Made by a program: the position numbers and the translations under genes | The notes under the pieces: model-generated | The model's database searches: none | What the model was told of the DNA's origin: nothing | Seen by the model: only the letters and a program-made list of their open reading frames with translations | Shown: in pieces, positions 38,807 to 47,053 of the stretch | Layout of the letters: each line of letters begins with the position of its first letter | How positions within the stretch are numbered: the first letter of the stretch is position 1 | DNA from: CAXBNB01 sp040151475 | GTDB lineage: Bacteria; Bacteroidota; Bacteroidia; Cytophagales; Cyclobacteriaceae | Assembly: GCF_040151475.1 (NCBI RefSeq) | Contig: NZ_JBDKWG010000111.1 | Location: forward strand, 1-64,000 | DNA length: 64,000 nt | Direction: 5' to 3'

Positions 38807-39595
38807 CTATTTCATTCCGATCATAGAATTGAAAATAGCCTTTTGTTCTTTCATGGCTGCAATCCTATCGGTTGGAGTTGTTCTGGCTTCCAGTAAAATC
38901 CAGCCTTCATATTTCATATCTAAAAATAAGTCCATGAGCTGCTGGTAAGGATATTCCCCCACATTTAATTCACGAATATGAACTGTGTCTCCAAACCATT
39001 TTTTTACGGAATGAAAATTAGCTTCCAGCCCAGGTGACAATAAATCCTCATCATTGCAATTCCAGCACATCTTAACACTTTTCTCCGTTACCTGATCAAA
39101 TATGGCTTTCATATTGGGGATTTCCTGAGTTTCTTTGCCATGTACTTCAACCCTGATTACCTGCCCTAAATCACTGGCATATTTCCCTATTTCATTGAAA
39201 GAAGCTGCAATTTGAGCAATAGTTTTTTCTTTTGGCACTTCTTTGGGTATGGCATTAGGTTTTACCTTAATGCCCGTCGCTCCAATATCTTTACACAACT
39301 TCAGATATTCCTTTGTTCCTTCAATGTTCTTACGAACCTCCGCCTGATCTACATGGTGATAATCAAAATTGGATCCATAACCCAAACAGGTAACCGGGCT
39401 ATCTGCAAAGCGCTTTTTAACATCCAATCGCTGATTGGCGTTCAAACTTGTTTCTACTCCATGAGCATGTTGAGTTCTTAATTCTACTCCCAAAAGGCCT
39501 GTCTTTTCACAATTTGAAATCAAAGTTGGTAGATCCCAATCTTTACCCCACTGATAGGTGACTAAGCCCAGCTTCATTTCCGATTTTTTAAGCAT
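38807..39595 (-). CDS. Sugar phosphate isomerase/epimerase-like TIM-barrel protein
   Basis: 262 residues from the ATG at 39595. TIM-barrel fold of the AP endonuclease 2/xylose isomerase-like superfamily: KLGLVTYQWG at the first strand, GVELRTQHAHGVE, IRVEVHG, VKMCWNCND, VHIREL and GWILLEARTT supply the Glu/His/Asp positions used for divalent metal binding. Relatives isomerise or epimerise sugars, and some act in 3-keto-glycoside breakdown. The frame continues upstream into a Tat signal peptide that is cut off from its ATG by a stop codon (see 39596-39688). As annotated the product would stay in the cytoplasm. Last gene of the redox cassette downstream of the third sus locus. Confidence 0.8.
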   Translation of the reverse strand: MLKKSEMKLGLVTYQWGKDWDLPTLISNCEKTGLLGVELRTQHAHGVETSLNANQRLDVKKRFADSPVTCLGYGSNFDYHHVDQAEVRKNIEGTKEYLKLCKDIGATGIKVKPNAIPKEVPKEKTIAQIAASFNEIGKYASDLGQVIRVEVHGKETQEIPNMKAIFDQVTEKSVKMCWNCNDEDLLSPGLEANFHSVKKWFGDTVHIRELNVGEYPYQQLMDLFLDMKYEGWILLEARTTPTDRIAAMKEQKAIFNSMIGMK

Positions 39596-39688
39596 GGCTT
39601 GTACTGAAAACGGATCGATTAACGAAAGCCCTACACCTGCTACTGCACTTTTTTGGAGAAAATTGCGACGTTAATTATTTTTATCCAT
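39596..39688 (-). pseudogene. Disrupted Tat signal peptide of the isomerase
   Basis: From an ATG at 39688, in frame with the isomerase, the peptide reads MDKNN, stop (TAA at 39673-39671), RRNFLQKSAVAGVGLSLI and on into the annotated protein. The RR motif and hydrophobic run are a textbook Tat leader. A single C-to-T change (CAA to TAA) would explain the stop; a sequencing error is the alternative. Confidence 0.7.
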
Positions 39689-39801
39689 AATAGTTTTAGA
39701 ATGGGTTGATTAGATAAAAGGCATAAAAAATGAGCGGAAATTCACGCCCACCCTTTATGCCATCACTTTATTTAATTTTTCTTATATGAGTACTAGAATT
39801 T

Positions 39802-41139
39802 TTATACCTTATCAGGAACTTCAAAGCCTTTTCTGTAATTTCTGGTAAGCATCTTGTCTGCCTCAGGATCGTTTACAAATGTTTCAGAGGCAGGGTTAAA
39901 ATTCAATACCCTTTCCAATTTGTAGGCAATGTTACCTAAATGAGCCAATCCTGAAGACAGGTGTGCTGACTCTACAGGCCCATTAAGGATAGACTTGTCG
40001 TGCTTACGAACAGCTTCAATGAAATTGGCAAAATGCCCATCAGTTCCTCCATCGCCACGATCCATTCCGGTGGCAGATTTCCCACCATCAGTACCCGATT
40101 TTCCCGGCTCTCTGTTTTTTCCCAAATAGGTACTATACTTATCATAACCGTCCACAACAAGTATTCCCTTGTCACCATAGAAAATATTTCCTACTGTGGC
40201 TCCTTCTTCAGTATTTGTACACCAAGGACGTACTTCGAATTGGATAATCTTACCTTCGTCAGGGTATTTATAAACGGATGTCAATACCTCCGGAACTTCT
40301 TTACAATCGTCCCAAAGGAACTTGCCACCCATGGAAGTGATTTGTGATGGAAGTCCTACATCCAATCCCCACATGCATAGATCGGTTTCATGAATACCCT
40401 GGTTTCCAACATCACCATTACCATAGTCCCAATGCCAATGCCAGTTGTAGTGAACGAGATTTTTAGTGAATGGGCGTTTTTGCGCCGGACCGGTCCACAG
40501 GTCATAATCCAAACCATCAGGTACAGGAGAGAATCCCTGATCACCTATATCGCCTCTCCAACGAAAGACAAGTCCACGAGCCATATATACTTTACCAATA
40601 TAACCTTCACGCATCAATTGTATGGCTTCTTGTACAGCAGGAGAACTCCTCAACTGAACACCATGCTGAACTATACGGTCATATTTTTGAGCGGCTTCCA
40701 CCATTTTACGCCCTTCCCATATATTATGAGACCCTGGCTTCTCCACATATACATCTTTACCTGCCTGACAAGCCCATATAGTAGCCAATGCATGCCAATG
40801 GTTGCAGGTAGCGATACTTATCACGTCAATGTCTTTGTTGTCAATAACACGACGAAGATCTTGTTCAAGGGCAACATCCTTGTTGTAGGTTTCCTTAAAA
40901 CTCTTTTTTCTTTCTTTCAATAGATTCATGTCCGGATCACATAAAGTAGTGATCTGAACATTATCCTGAACCATCAGGCTTTTGATATGACTTTTACCCC
41001 GGCCGTTTATGCCTAATACGGCTGCATTTATTCGGTCATTCGCTCCAAAAACTTTAGAGGGGATAATTGTGGGGGCAATAATTGCTACTGATCCGGCAGC
41101 CATTGTCTTTTTAAGAAAATCTCTTCGTGCTAAATTCAT
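39802..41139 (-). CDS. Tat-exported Gfo/Idh/MocA family oxidoreductase
   Basis: 445 residues. Tat signal ARRDFLKK at residues 4-11 then a hydrophobic stretch to about 30. The nucleotide-binding region AAVLGINGRGKSH lies at about 39-51, with TLCDPD at the next acidic strand end. The family motif EKP is intact (VYVEKPGSH), unlike in the plus-strand paralogue at 17495. Expected to oxidise or epimerise a sugar with tightly bound NAD(P) in the periplasm. It precedes the isomerase-like gene, a pairing common in carbohydrate loci that use oxidised sugar intermediates. Confidence 0.9.
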   Translation of the reverse strand: MNLARRDFLKKTMAAGSVAIIAPTIIPSKVFGANDRINAAVLGINGRGKSHIKSLMVQDNVQITTLCDPDMNLLKERKKSFKETYNKDVALEQDLRRVIDNKDIDVISIATCNHWHALATIWACQAGKDVYVEKPGSHNIWEGRKMVEAAQKYDRIVQHGVQLRSSPAVQEAIQLMREGYIGKVYMARGLVFRWRGDIGDQGFSPVPDGLDYDLWTGPAQKRPFTKNLVHYNWHWHWDYGNGDVGNQGIHETDLCMWGLDVGLPSQITSMGGKFLWDDCKEVPEVLTSVYKYPDEGKIIQFEVRPWCTNTEEGATVGNIFYGDKGILVVDGYDKYSTYLGKNREPGKSGTDGGKSATGMDRGDGGTDGHFANFIEAVRKHDKSILNGPVESAHLSSGLAHLGNIAYKLERVLNFNPASETFVNDPEADKMLTRNYRKGFEVPDKV

Positions 41140-41255
41140 AATGATTGTTATATATATTGGATACTTAAAATGTAATACTCTATTAACTCATCTGATAAAA
41201 TTAATATGATCAGGTGACTAATTTAGGAATATTTTCTATTCTTTTCATAAAGCTA

Positions 41256-41357
41256 TCATAGGATCAACATTTGATATTTCTGCTTACCATACTCAGATAG
41301 TAGTTGTTCCGTATCATCATGGCTTTTGTGACAGCCATTTCCGTAGCTAGGTGAAAT
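41256..41357 (-). pseudogene. Short coding-like remnant in gap
   Basis: 33 sense codons between stops, without a usable start, encoding a protein-like stretch (SYGNGCHKSHDDTEQLLSEY). It lies in the 234-nt gap between the FMN-binding protein and oxidoreductase genes. Either the tail of a lost gene or chance; family not recognised. Confidence 0.2.
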
Positions 41358-41373
41358 TTATAATTATTAGAAA

Positions 41374-42348
41374 TCAGAACTGTCTTTTTGCTTCTATTAC
41401 TTTTTTCAATTTCACCAGAAACCAGTCATTGTCTATGGTAAGGTCATTCGAAAAACAAGCATGTAGCTCAGGTGTTAATTTGATCGGTCTTTCAAAAGCG
41501 GTCAGAATCTGGATTTTATCCTGAATAGATGCAATTAAATAGATTGAAATCAAAGACTTTTGAATTTGATGGTTTAAGCCGATTTTACTCAAAGCATTAT
41601 AGGATAGTTTTTTAAATTTTGGATCTTCAAAAGACCTAAGTCCCTCCAAAACCAATGAATCCAATTCAGGTGTGGATGTTAGTTTTCCATTTGACAATAA
41701 ATCAAGAATGAAATAACGGTACTTGCTATCCTTATTTGTGACAAGTGCTTTGAGAATTAGATTCTTTTCATTTAACTGATTAGCAGTTAACTCAACAAGC
41801 TGCTCTTTTTCTCCCAGGTGGGCAAGATGCCAAATGGTGTAGGTAGTATAAACAGCATCTTTTACGGTCTCCATAGCAATTTCCGTTTTCGTCGCTCCCG
41901 ATATTCCATCAACCCCATCTCCCTCCTGCTGCTCCACCAAATTGGTGAACTCATATTCTCTCAATACAGACCAATCATTCTTCAAAATACCCATCAAATG
42001 TTGATAATCTTTTACCGAAAAAATACTGTGATCCGTTTTTGTCAAGTGCTCACCATGTACTTCAAGCCCAAAAAAATCTCCAGTACAATCCCAGTAAATA
42101 CCAATATCAATAAGCAGACACTCACCAGTCAGGCAAACAGGAGTTAATACCCTACGATACCAATAGATCAAACCTGAACTGTCTCTATATTCAAGTATTG
42201 GAATTTCATGTTCCTGATCATCGAGAATAACGAATTCCTGCTCCTGACTGGTTAACTCCAAACCTTTTAATTCCTGTGACTGAAAAAAGACTACATCCTT
42301 TTGAGAAAAGTGGGTCGCAAAAAACAAAAGGATAAATTGGATCAGCAT
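41374..42348 (-). CDS. Exported FMN-binding-domain protein with helical repeat tail
   Basis: 324 residues. A hydrophobic N terminus (1-14) suggests export. Residues 147-153 read DGISGAT, followed by KTE, which fits the Dxx(S/T)GA(T/S) motif where ApbE-type transferases attach FMN covalently to the final Thr (Thr153), as in NqrC and RnfG. Cys72, Cys77 and Cys88 lie before it. Residues about 175-320 are helical, HEAT-like. The gene begins 6 nt after the stop of the large FAD oxidoreductase, so the two are co-expressed; an FMN carrier passing electrons to or from that flavoprotein is the natural reading but is inference. No apbE gene is in the window. Confidence 0.65.
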   Translation of the reverse strand: MLIQFILLFFATHFSQKDVVFFQSQELKGLELTSQEQEFVILDDQEHEIPILEYRDSSGLIYWYRRVLTPVCLTGECLLIDIGIYWDCTGDFFGLEVHGEHLTKTDHSIFSVKDYQHLMGILKNDWSVLREYEFTNLVEQQEGDGVDGISGATKTEIAMETVKDAVYTTYTIWHLAHLGEKEQLVELTANQLNEKNLILKALVTNKDSKYRYFILDLLSNGKLTSTPELDSLVLEGLRSFEDPKFKKLSYNALSKIGLNHQIQKSLISIYLIASIQDKIQILTAFERPIKLTPELHACFSNDLTIDNDWFLVKLKKVIEAKRQF

Positions 42349-42354
42349 AGTTGA

Positions 42355-45300
42355 TTACACCTCTACTTCCTTAACCAGTTTTACTGTCGGACGAGGATAG
42401 GACAATTTGCTCAATTGTTTCTTCCATACCCTGCTGTCGAATTGGTAATCCTTACTTGTAAGTGCTTTTAATTCCTTTGAAGCAAAATCTTTGAAATTGT
42501 AATGAATGTCATCCAGATAGTCTGCTAATAAATCATAACCTACTTTGGAGCCACACCTAGCCATTGCAGAGGCTATAAAAAGTTCCAAATCACCACCATA
42601 GACCCTCCATCTTGTTTCTTGATACTCCTGAGTGATAAAACCACCTATATTTTTATCCTTCAACAATTTCTTAAATCCATCTTCAAAAAGTGTATTAGGA
42701 ACCCTTTCTGCATAAAAACATATCGCCATGATCCTATTGAAGTTGGGAATGATTTTCAAATCAATTCTGCCATTGAAGTATTCGTTTTCCCTTTCGACCA
42801 TTCCTCCTCCTGACTCGGTATTGCCTAATATGTGACGAATCAAATGTTTGCAATCGGTATTCTGAGCCATAGCCAGCAAAGCAATATTTTGATTTATCTT
42901 CCAGAACAATCCTAACAGTATATTTTTCTCTCTACCACGGATATCATCGTAAGTATCTACATAACCTCCTAGGTAACCTTCCTTTTGTTCCTGCACATAC
43001 ATCTTTTTCAACTCCTCTACGATCAAATCATTTCCTTCTTTCTCCCCAAACCATGCCAATGCCTTGGCTAGTAACAGCATATTACCGTCTGATTTATTGA
43101 AGTACTCTTTTAATACCGGTAGGGCTTTGTCCTTTGGAAGTTTTACACATTCGTAAAGGTATTCTGGTGCACCTGTCGATAACATTTTCACCCTTCTGGT
43201 TATTTCTTTGTCATCATTAACCAGATTCCCTGGTTGTTTGGACATGCAGTCTTCGGTCAAATAACCCAAAGCCTGCCATTCCTTTTGAAGGGCAGAAACA
43301 TCATAATCCTTTGGCTGTATCTTGTTCCATGCCTGATCAGCCGCTACCTGCCCCGTCAAATAACCCAAAACTGCTAAGTCGGCACTCATACGAGTAAATT
43401 GCAATGCATTGTGAGTTTGACTGATACCTCGTCCTGAAATTAGCATTCCATCCAGTCCTTTTGGCACGATAGACCGATATGGAATTTCAACCACTACTAC
43501 ATTGGAATGGGGTAATAGAAAGCCACACTTGGAGTACTCTGAACTACCAATGGTATGTGGGTCAAAATCACTACTCGTTAGTGTCATCACATCGTCGAAA
43601 TGGGTGCCCTCAGAAGAGTCGATGAGGTCTAGTATATATAACCCTTCTATTCGTCTGGACTCTCGTACAGTAAGCATTGGAAAAAAATCATAATAATGAG
43701 CCTGATAATGAGACAAAAACAATCCCCTTTGCAATTCTGAGATTTTAGTATTGTCAATGATATCATAGTCTCTGCCTGTAGCAGATGGAAATTTCTTTGC
43801 TCCTCCCTTTTGATCCCACTGACTATAATCCTGGGTCATACCAGATCGGGAGTCACCATGGCTGAATATAGCTCCTGCAAAAGCCGCCAAATCTCCATCT
43901 CCAGTAGCATCTATGGTAATATCCCCTTCGACCAATTCCAATTTGCCATGACGACAAATTAAAATACCTTCAACCCTTTTATTTTTTACAATAGCACCGC
44001 ACATGATGGCTCCAGAAATGAATTTCCCTCCACCATTTAATACTTCCATCAGGTGAAATAATCTACGACCTGTATTGCCATTCATCTGATGGTCGTAAGC
44101 CACCTGAGTAGCCATCTCATTTTGCTTTTTAAAGAATTTATGATCTTTGTAACCATGGTAATAACCCATAACTCCTCCTACTGTTTTAGTGCCTCCGAGA
44201 TCATTGAAGTAATCTACAACAATAGTGTTGGCACTTTTTTCTACAGAACCCATAGCGGCCATAGCACCTGCCGTGCCGCCACCAGCTACCAACACCTGGC
44301 ATTTGTTCCTATTCGTTACCCATTTCGCAAAATCGAAATCACATCGCTGTAAGGGAACACTTAGTCCCGGTTCGTCAGGGTTAGAAAAGGTCAATTGATC
44401 GAATGGGATTTTAGCCCCTACAACCAATAATTCATTGGCTTTACCTTCAGTTTTAATTGTCCTAATACTGGAAACCAATTTCTTAGCATCCGCTTCTATT
44501 TTCAATAATTCTTCACAGCTCAAATTAGCAGCATCGTTTGCAAGCAAATAATGTCCTTTTAAATTGGTATTTGGAAGTGTATTGTCTTTTAAAATAATTG
44601 TACTTTCCAAGGCGAACTGTTCCACTTTAGCCTCCACTAAAGAATTATCTAAACCAGAAAATCCTTTGCTAATTTTAGCTGCAAACAGCCTGGATTGATG
44701 TTCAATTTCGTTGATGTTTTGTGAATTGACAGGATATTCGAATTCAAGGAATATCTGATCGTTTAAATGTTTGCCTCTATGAATTTGAATCTTTTGGTCG
44801 CACAGTCCCAGGCTTTCTGCTGCAACTATTTCCTTTTTTTGTGGATTCTTTACCTTCAACACTTCCATCACAAAGCCAGCCTTTTCTATTTGATAATCAT
44901 TTCCAACCAACCCACGACTGAACAACACATTATCTGAGCTGTCAATAAAATCATTACACTTAACGGTATGCAGTCCATGTTTTCCAGCCAACAGAACACC
45001 TCGCATATTTTCACCATCAGAAAGTACCCCACACACATCTGTCATTAGCAGGATATGAATCTTTTGTTGCAGCAGGTTTCGCAACATGCCCTTTTTGATA
45101 CTTCCGCCAAACAACAGCAACTCATCATCAAACTGACTGCCATTCACACCACTCCCTTCTGAGTTTAAAACTTCATCTTTTTCACCCTCTGGCAACAATA
45201 GTCGCTTCAGTTCTTTACTGAGCGAGTCAAAACCTTCTGTACCAATCCACAATTTTTGTTTGGCAGTGATCTCGTATCCGGGACTTGTCCTTTTTTCAAC

Positions 45301-45516
45301 AATTAACACATTTTTTCCTTGCTTCGCTGCTTCCATAGCTGCAAAATATCCAGACAAACCAGCCCCATTGATTACCAAATCATATTGATCTATTGCTACA
45401 TCATTTGAAAATTGTGCATTGATTTCTTTTTCTAACTGGTAATTGATAAATCCAGGCGACACCAAAATGGCACCTGTGGCTGGTATGCTCAGGTTCAAAA
45501 ATTCCCTTCTTTTCAT
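42355..45516 (-). CDS. Very large Tat-exported FAD-dependent oxidoreductase, duplicated FAD folds
   Basis: 1053 residues from the ATG at 45516; an upstream in-frame ATG at 45561 would push the Tat motif to residue 18 and is less likely. Tat leader KRREFLNL at residues 2-9. The first Rossmann FAD fold starts near residue 45 (VINGAGLSG, then VLIVEKR) but its later ATP/FAD motif is degenerate (FIDSSDN near 190). A second complete FAD_oxidored fold starts near 408 (VLVAGGGTAGAMAAMG) with ITIDATGDGDLA near 534. Residues about 790-1050 are helical, HEAT-like. Relatives of the second domain occur in carbohydrate and organic-acid loci. It shares a transcription unit with the FMN-binding protein. Substrate unknown. 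Confidence 0.8.
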   Translation of the reverse strand: MKRREFLNLSIPATGAILVSPGFINYQLEKEINAQFSNDVAIDQYDLVINGAGLSGYFAAMEAAKQGKNVLIVEKRTSPGYEITAKQKLWIGTEGFDSLSKELKRLLLPEGEKDEVLNSEGSGVNGSQFDDELLLFGGSIKKGMLRNLLQQKIHILLMTDVCGVLSDGENMRGVLLAGKHGLHTVKCNDFIDSSDNVLFSRGLVGNDYQIEKAGFVMEVLKVKNPQKKEIVAAESLGLCDQKIQIHRGKHLNDQIFLEFEYPVNSQNINEIEHQSRLFAAKISKGFSGLDNSLVEAKVEQFALESTIILKDNTLPNTNLKGHYLLANDAANLSCEELLKIEADAKKLVSSIRTIKTEGKANELLVVGAKIPFDQLTFSNPDEPGLSVPLQRCDFDFAKWVTNRNKCQVLVAGGGTAGAMAAMGSVEKSANTIVVDYFNDLGGTKTVGGVMGYYHGYKDHKFFKKQNEMATQVAYDHQMNGNTGRRLFHLMEVLNGGGKFISGAIMCGAIVKNKRVEGILICRHGKLELVEGDITIDATGDGDLAAFAGAIFSHGDSRSGMTQDYSQWDQKGGAKKFPSATGRDYDIIDNTKISELQRGLFLSHYQAHYYDFFPMLTVRESRRIEGLYILDLIDSSEGTHFDDVMTLTSSDFDPHTIGSSEYSKCGFLLPHSNVVVVEIPYRSIVPKGLDGMLISGRGISQTHNALQFTRMSADLAVLGYLTGQVAADQAWNKIQPKDYDVSALQKEWQALGYLTEDCMSKQPGNLVNDDKEITRRVKMLSTGAPEYLYECVKLPKDKALPVLKEYFNKSDGNMLLLAKALAWFGEKEGNDLIVEELKKMYVQEQKEGYLGGYVDTYDDIRGREKNILLGLFWKINQNIALLAMAQNTDCKHLIRHILGNTESGGGMVERENEYFNGRIDLKIIPNFNRIMAICFYAERVPNTLFEDGFKKLLKDKNIGGFITQEYQETRWRVYGGDLELFIASAMARCGSKVGYDLLADYLDDIHYNFKDFASKELKALTSKDYQFDSRVWKKQLSKLSYPRPTVKLVKEVEV

Positions 45517-45606
45517 TTTTTGCGTTTTTTTATGAATTGTATCTATGACACATTTATTCAATTATTATTAATTCTTTAATCCTCGAAAAAGCAAAGTCAT
45601 CCAAAA

Positions 45607-46887
45607 TCATCCTAATAATGTGGTGATGGTCTCCGTACTTCTTTCGTAAATTTTCTCAACTTCCGTTCTCGATTTTTTCAATTTGGATTTAGCTCCTTCA
45701 TAGTCTTGCCAAACTTTCCGAAGGGCATCTGCTATTTGCTTGCCTTCTGTTTCTTCTATTTCAAATACCCAATCGTCAAAACCAAGGTCATAATACATGT
45801 GGCCTTTAATGGTGTCCTCTGGTTGCCGTAGGTAAAACATAGGCGTCCTCTCCACTGCGGCTATGATCGGTGAATGACATTCAAAACTCAACAATGTATG
45901 CGCTTTGGCATACACAGAGGCTGCTTCATCTGGCAACCAATAACCTCTTTTCACGACATAAGGCTTAACATCATCAGGTAGTGGATTAATAAGCAATTCA
46001 TCCATGATGTCAACCTGATAAGTCATTTCAGGGCATACAAGTACTTTGTTACCCGTTTCTCTCACCCAGGCAATCATCGCCTCACGCATCTTAGCATGAT
46101 CTGCTTCTTTTTTCAGTGCATTCACTTCTTCCACTTGCTTGATTTTCTCTTCTGTCCAATTGACTTTTTTGAACTTGTGGTAAGGTGTATACCTCAGCCG
46201 AGGAATGGCACAAATAAATTTTTTATCCTCCAGCCCATTTGTTTTCAAAAACGAATCGGCTGTGGCATCATCATGTATGTTTAAAAAGAAAGTTGCATCA
46301 GGGGCAAACGAAATATGATCTCCTTTAATGCCACTTTTTTTCAAAACGTCAATTGAAAGCGTTTCACGGGTATAGATAAATGAGGCTTTTTTGAGCAAAA
46401 CCTGTAGTGAGCCGTCTATATGCTGGATAGTCGTCCCAAATACTCCAAAAGGTTTGTTGGAATGTTTCACCCAAGCCTCCAAATTTGTTCTACCTACTAC
46501 TGATGGCCCGGATCCATGAATCATCACATCAGCGGCATCAAAAGCATCAATTACTTCAGAGCTATCCACATTGTATTCCTTATCCACATTACCATAAATA
46601 ATTTTCACTTTTGGAAAATTCTTATTCAAAAGTGTTTTGACTTTCTCACTCTTGTTCCTTTTCCATAATATGATTTCAGTTTTTGGTAGAAATGTTTGAA
46701 GCACATTCAACAGCCCTGGAGTATGTGCAATATCTCCAATATTGACATCCTGCCAACCTGATACCAGCAACAATGTTCTCGGATGATTTTTTTTGTTCAC
46801 ACATGACAATATGCCTGATGGCAAGACCAACCCAATGCCCGCCATAGAAGCTGATTTCAACCAATCTCTTCTGTTGTAATTATTCAT
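45607..46887 (-). CDS. Polysaccharide pyruvyl transferase-like protein with Tat signal
   Basis: 426 residues. Tat motif RRDWLKSA at residues 6-13 and a hydrophobic run ending GILSC (Cys29), a possible lipoprotein attachment. Residues about 35-400 match the PF04230 fold: VSGWQDVNIGDIAHTPGLL at the N-terminal Gly-rich turn, MIHGSGPSVVGR, FGVFGTTIQHID, FIYTRETLS, FAPDATFF and SFECHSPIIAAVER. Classical members move pyruvate from PEP onto sugars and are cytoplasmic; an exported one is odd because PEP is not available outside. It may act on another donor or have lost transferase activity. It lies between the SusD gene (166 nt) and the FAD oxidoreductase gene (90 nt). Confidence 0.78.
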   Translation of the reverse strand: MNNYNRRDWLKSASMAGIGLVLPSGILSCVNKKNHPRTLLLVSGWQDVNIGDIAHTPGLLNVLQTFLPKTEIILWKRNKSEKVKTLLNKNFPKVKIIYGNVDKEYNVDSSEVIDAFDAADVMIHGSGPSVVGRTNLEAWVKHSNKPFGVFGTTIQHIDGSLQVLLKKASFIYTRETLSIDVLKKSGIKGDHISFAPDATFFLNIHDDATADSFLKTNGLEDKKFICAIPRLRYTPYHKFKKVNWTEEKIKQVEEVNALKKEADHAKMREAMIAWVRETGNKVLVCPEMTYQVDIMDELLINPLPDDVKPYVVKRGYWLPDEAASVYAKAHTLLSFECHSPIIAAVERTPMFYLRQPEDTIKGHMYYDLGFDDWVFEIEETEGKQIADALRKVWQDYEGAKSKLKKSRTEVEKIYERSTETITTLLG

Positions 46888-46978
46888 AGTTACAGGTTTC
46901 TTAATTATATTCTATTGATACATTCCACAGAGGTAGGCGCATACCAGAATGTAAGCATGTCCAATTTGCTAACTTTAA

Positions 46979-47018
46979 AACAATGAAGAACGATGAATGT
47001 TCACTATTCTTCATTGTT
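46979..47018 (-). terminator. Stem-loop after the third SusD gene
   Basis: 12-bp perfect arms (46979-46990, 47007-47018), 16-nt loop, followed by TTTT on the minus strand. It probably reduces read-through from susCD into the redox cassette. Confidence 0.5.
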
Positions 47019-47053
47019 GAAATTTAATTCTTAACTGCTACAAATCAGATATG

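Noticed and set aside
39728..39767. 8-bp inverted repeat between the isomerase and oxidoreductase genes as a terminator
   Set aside because: The loop of about 26 nt is too long and there is no T run; not supported.
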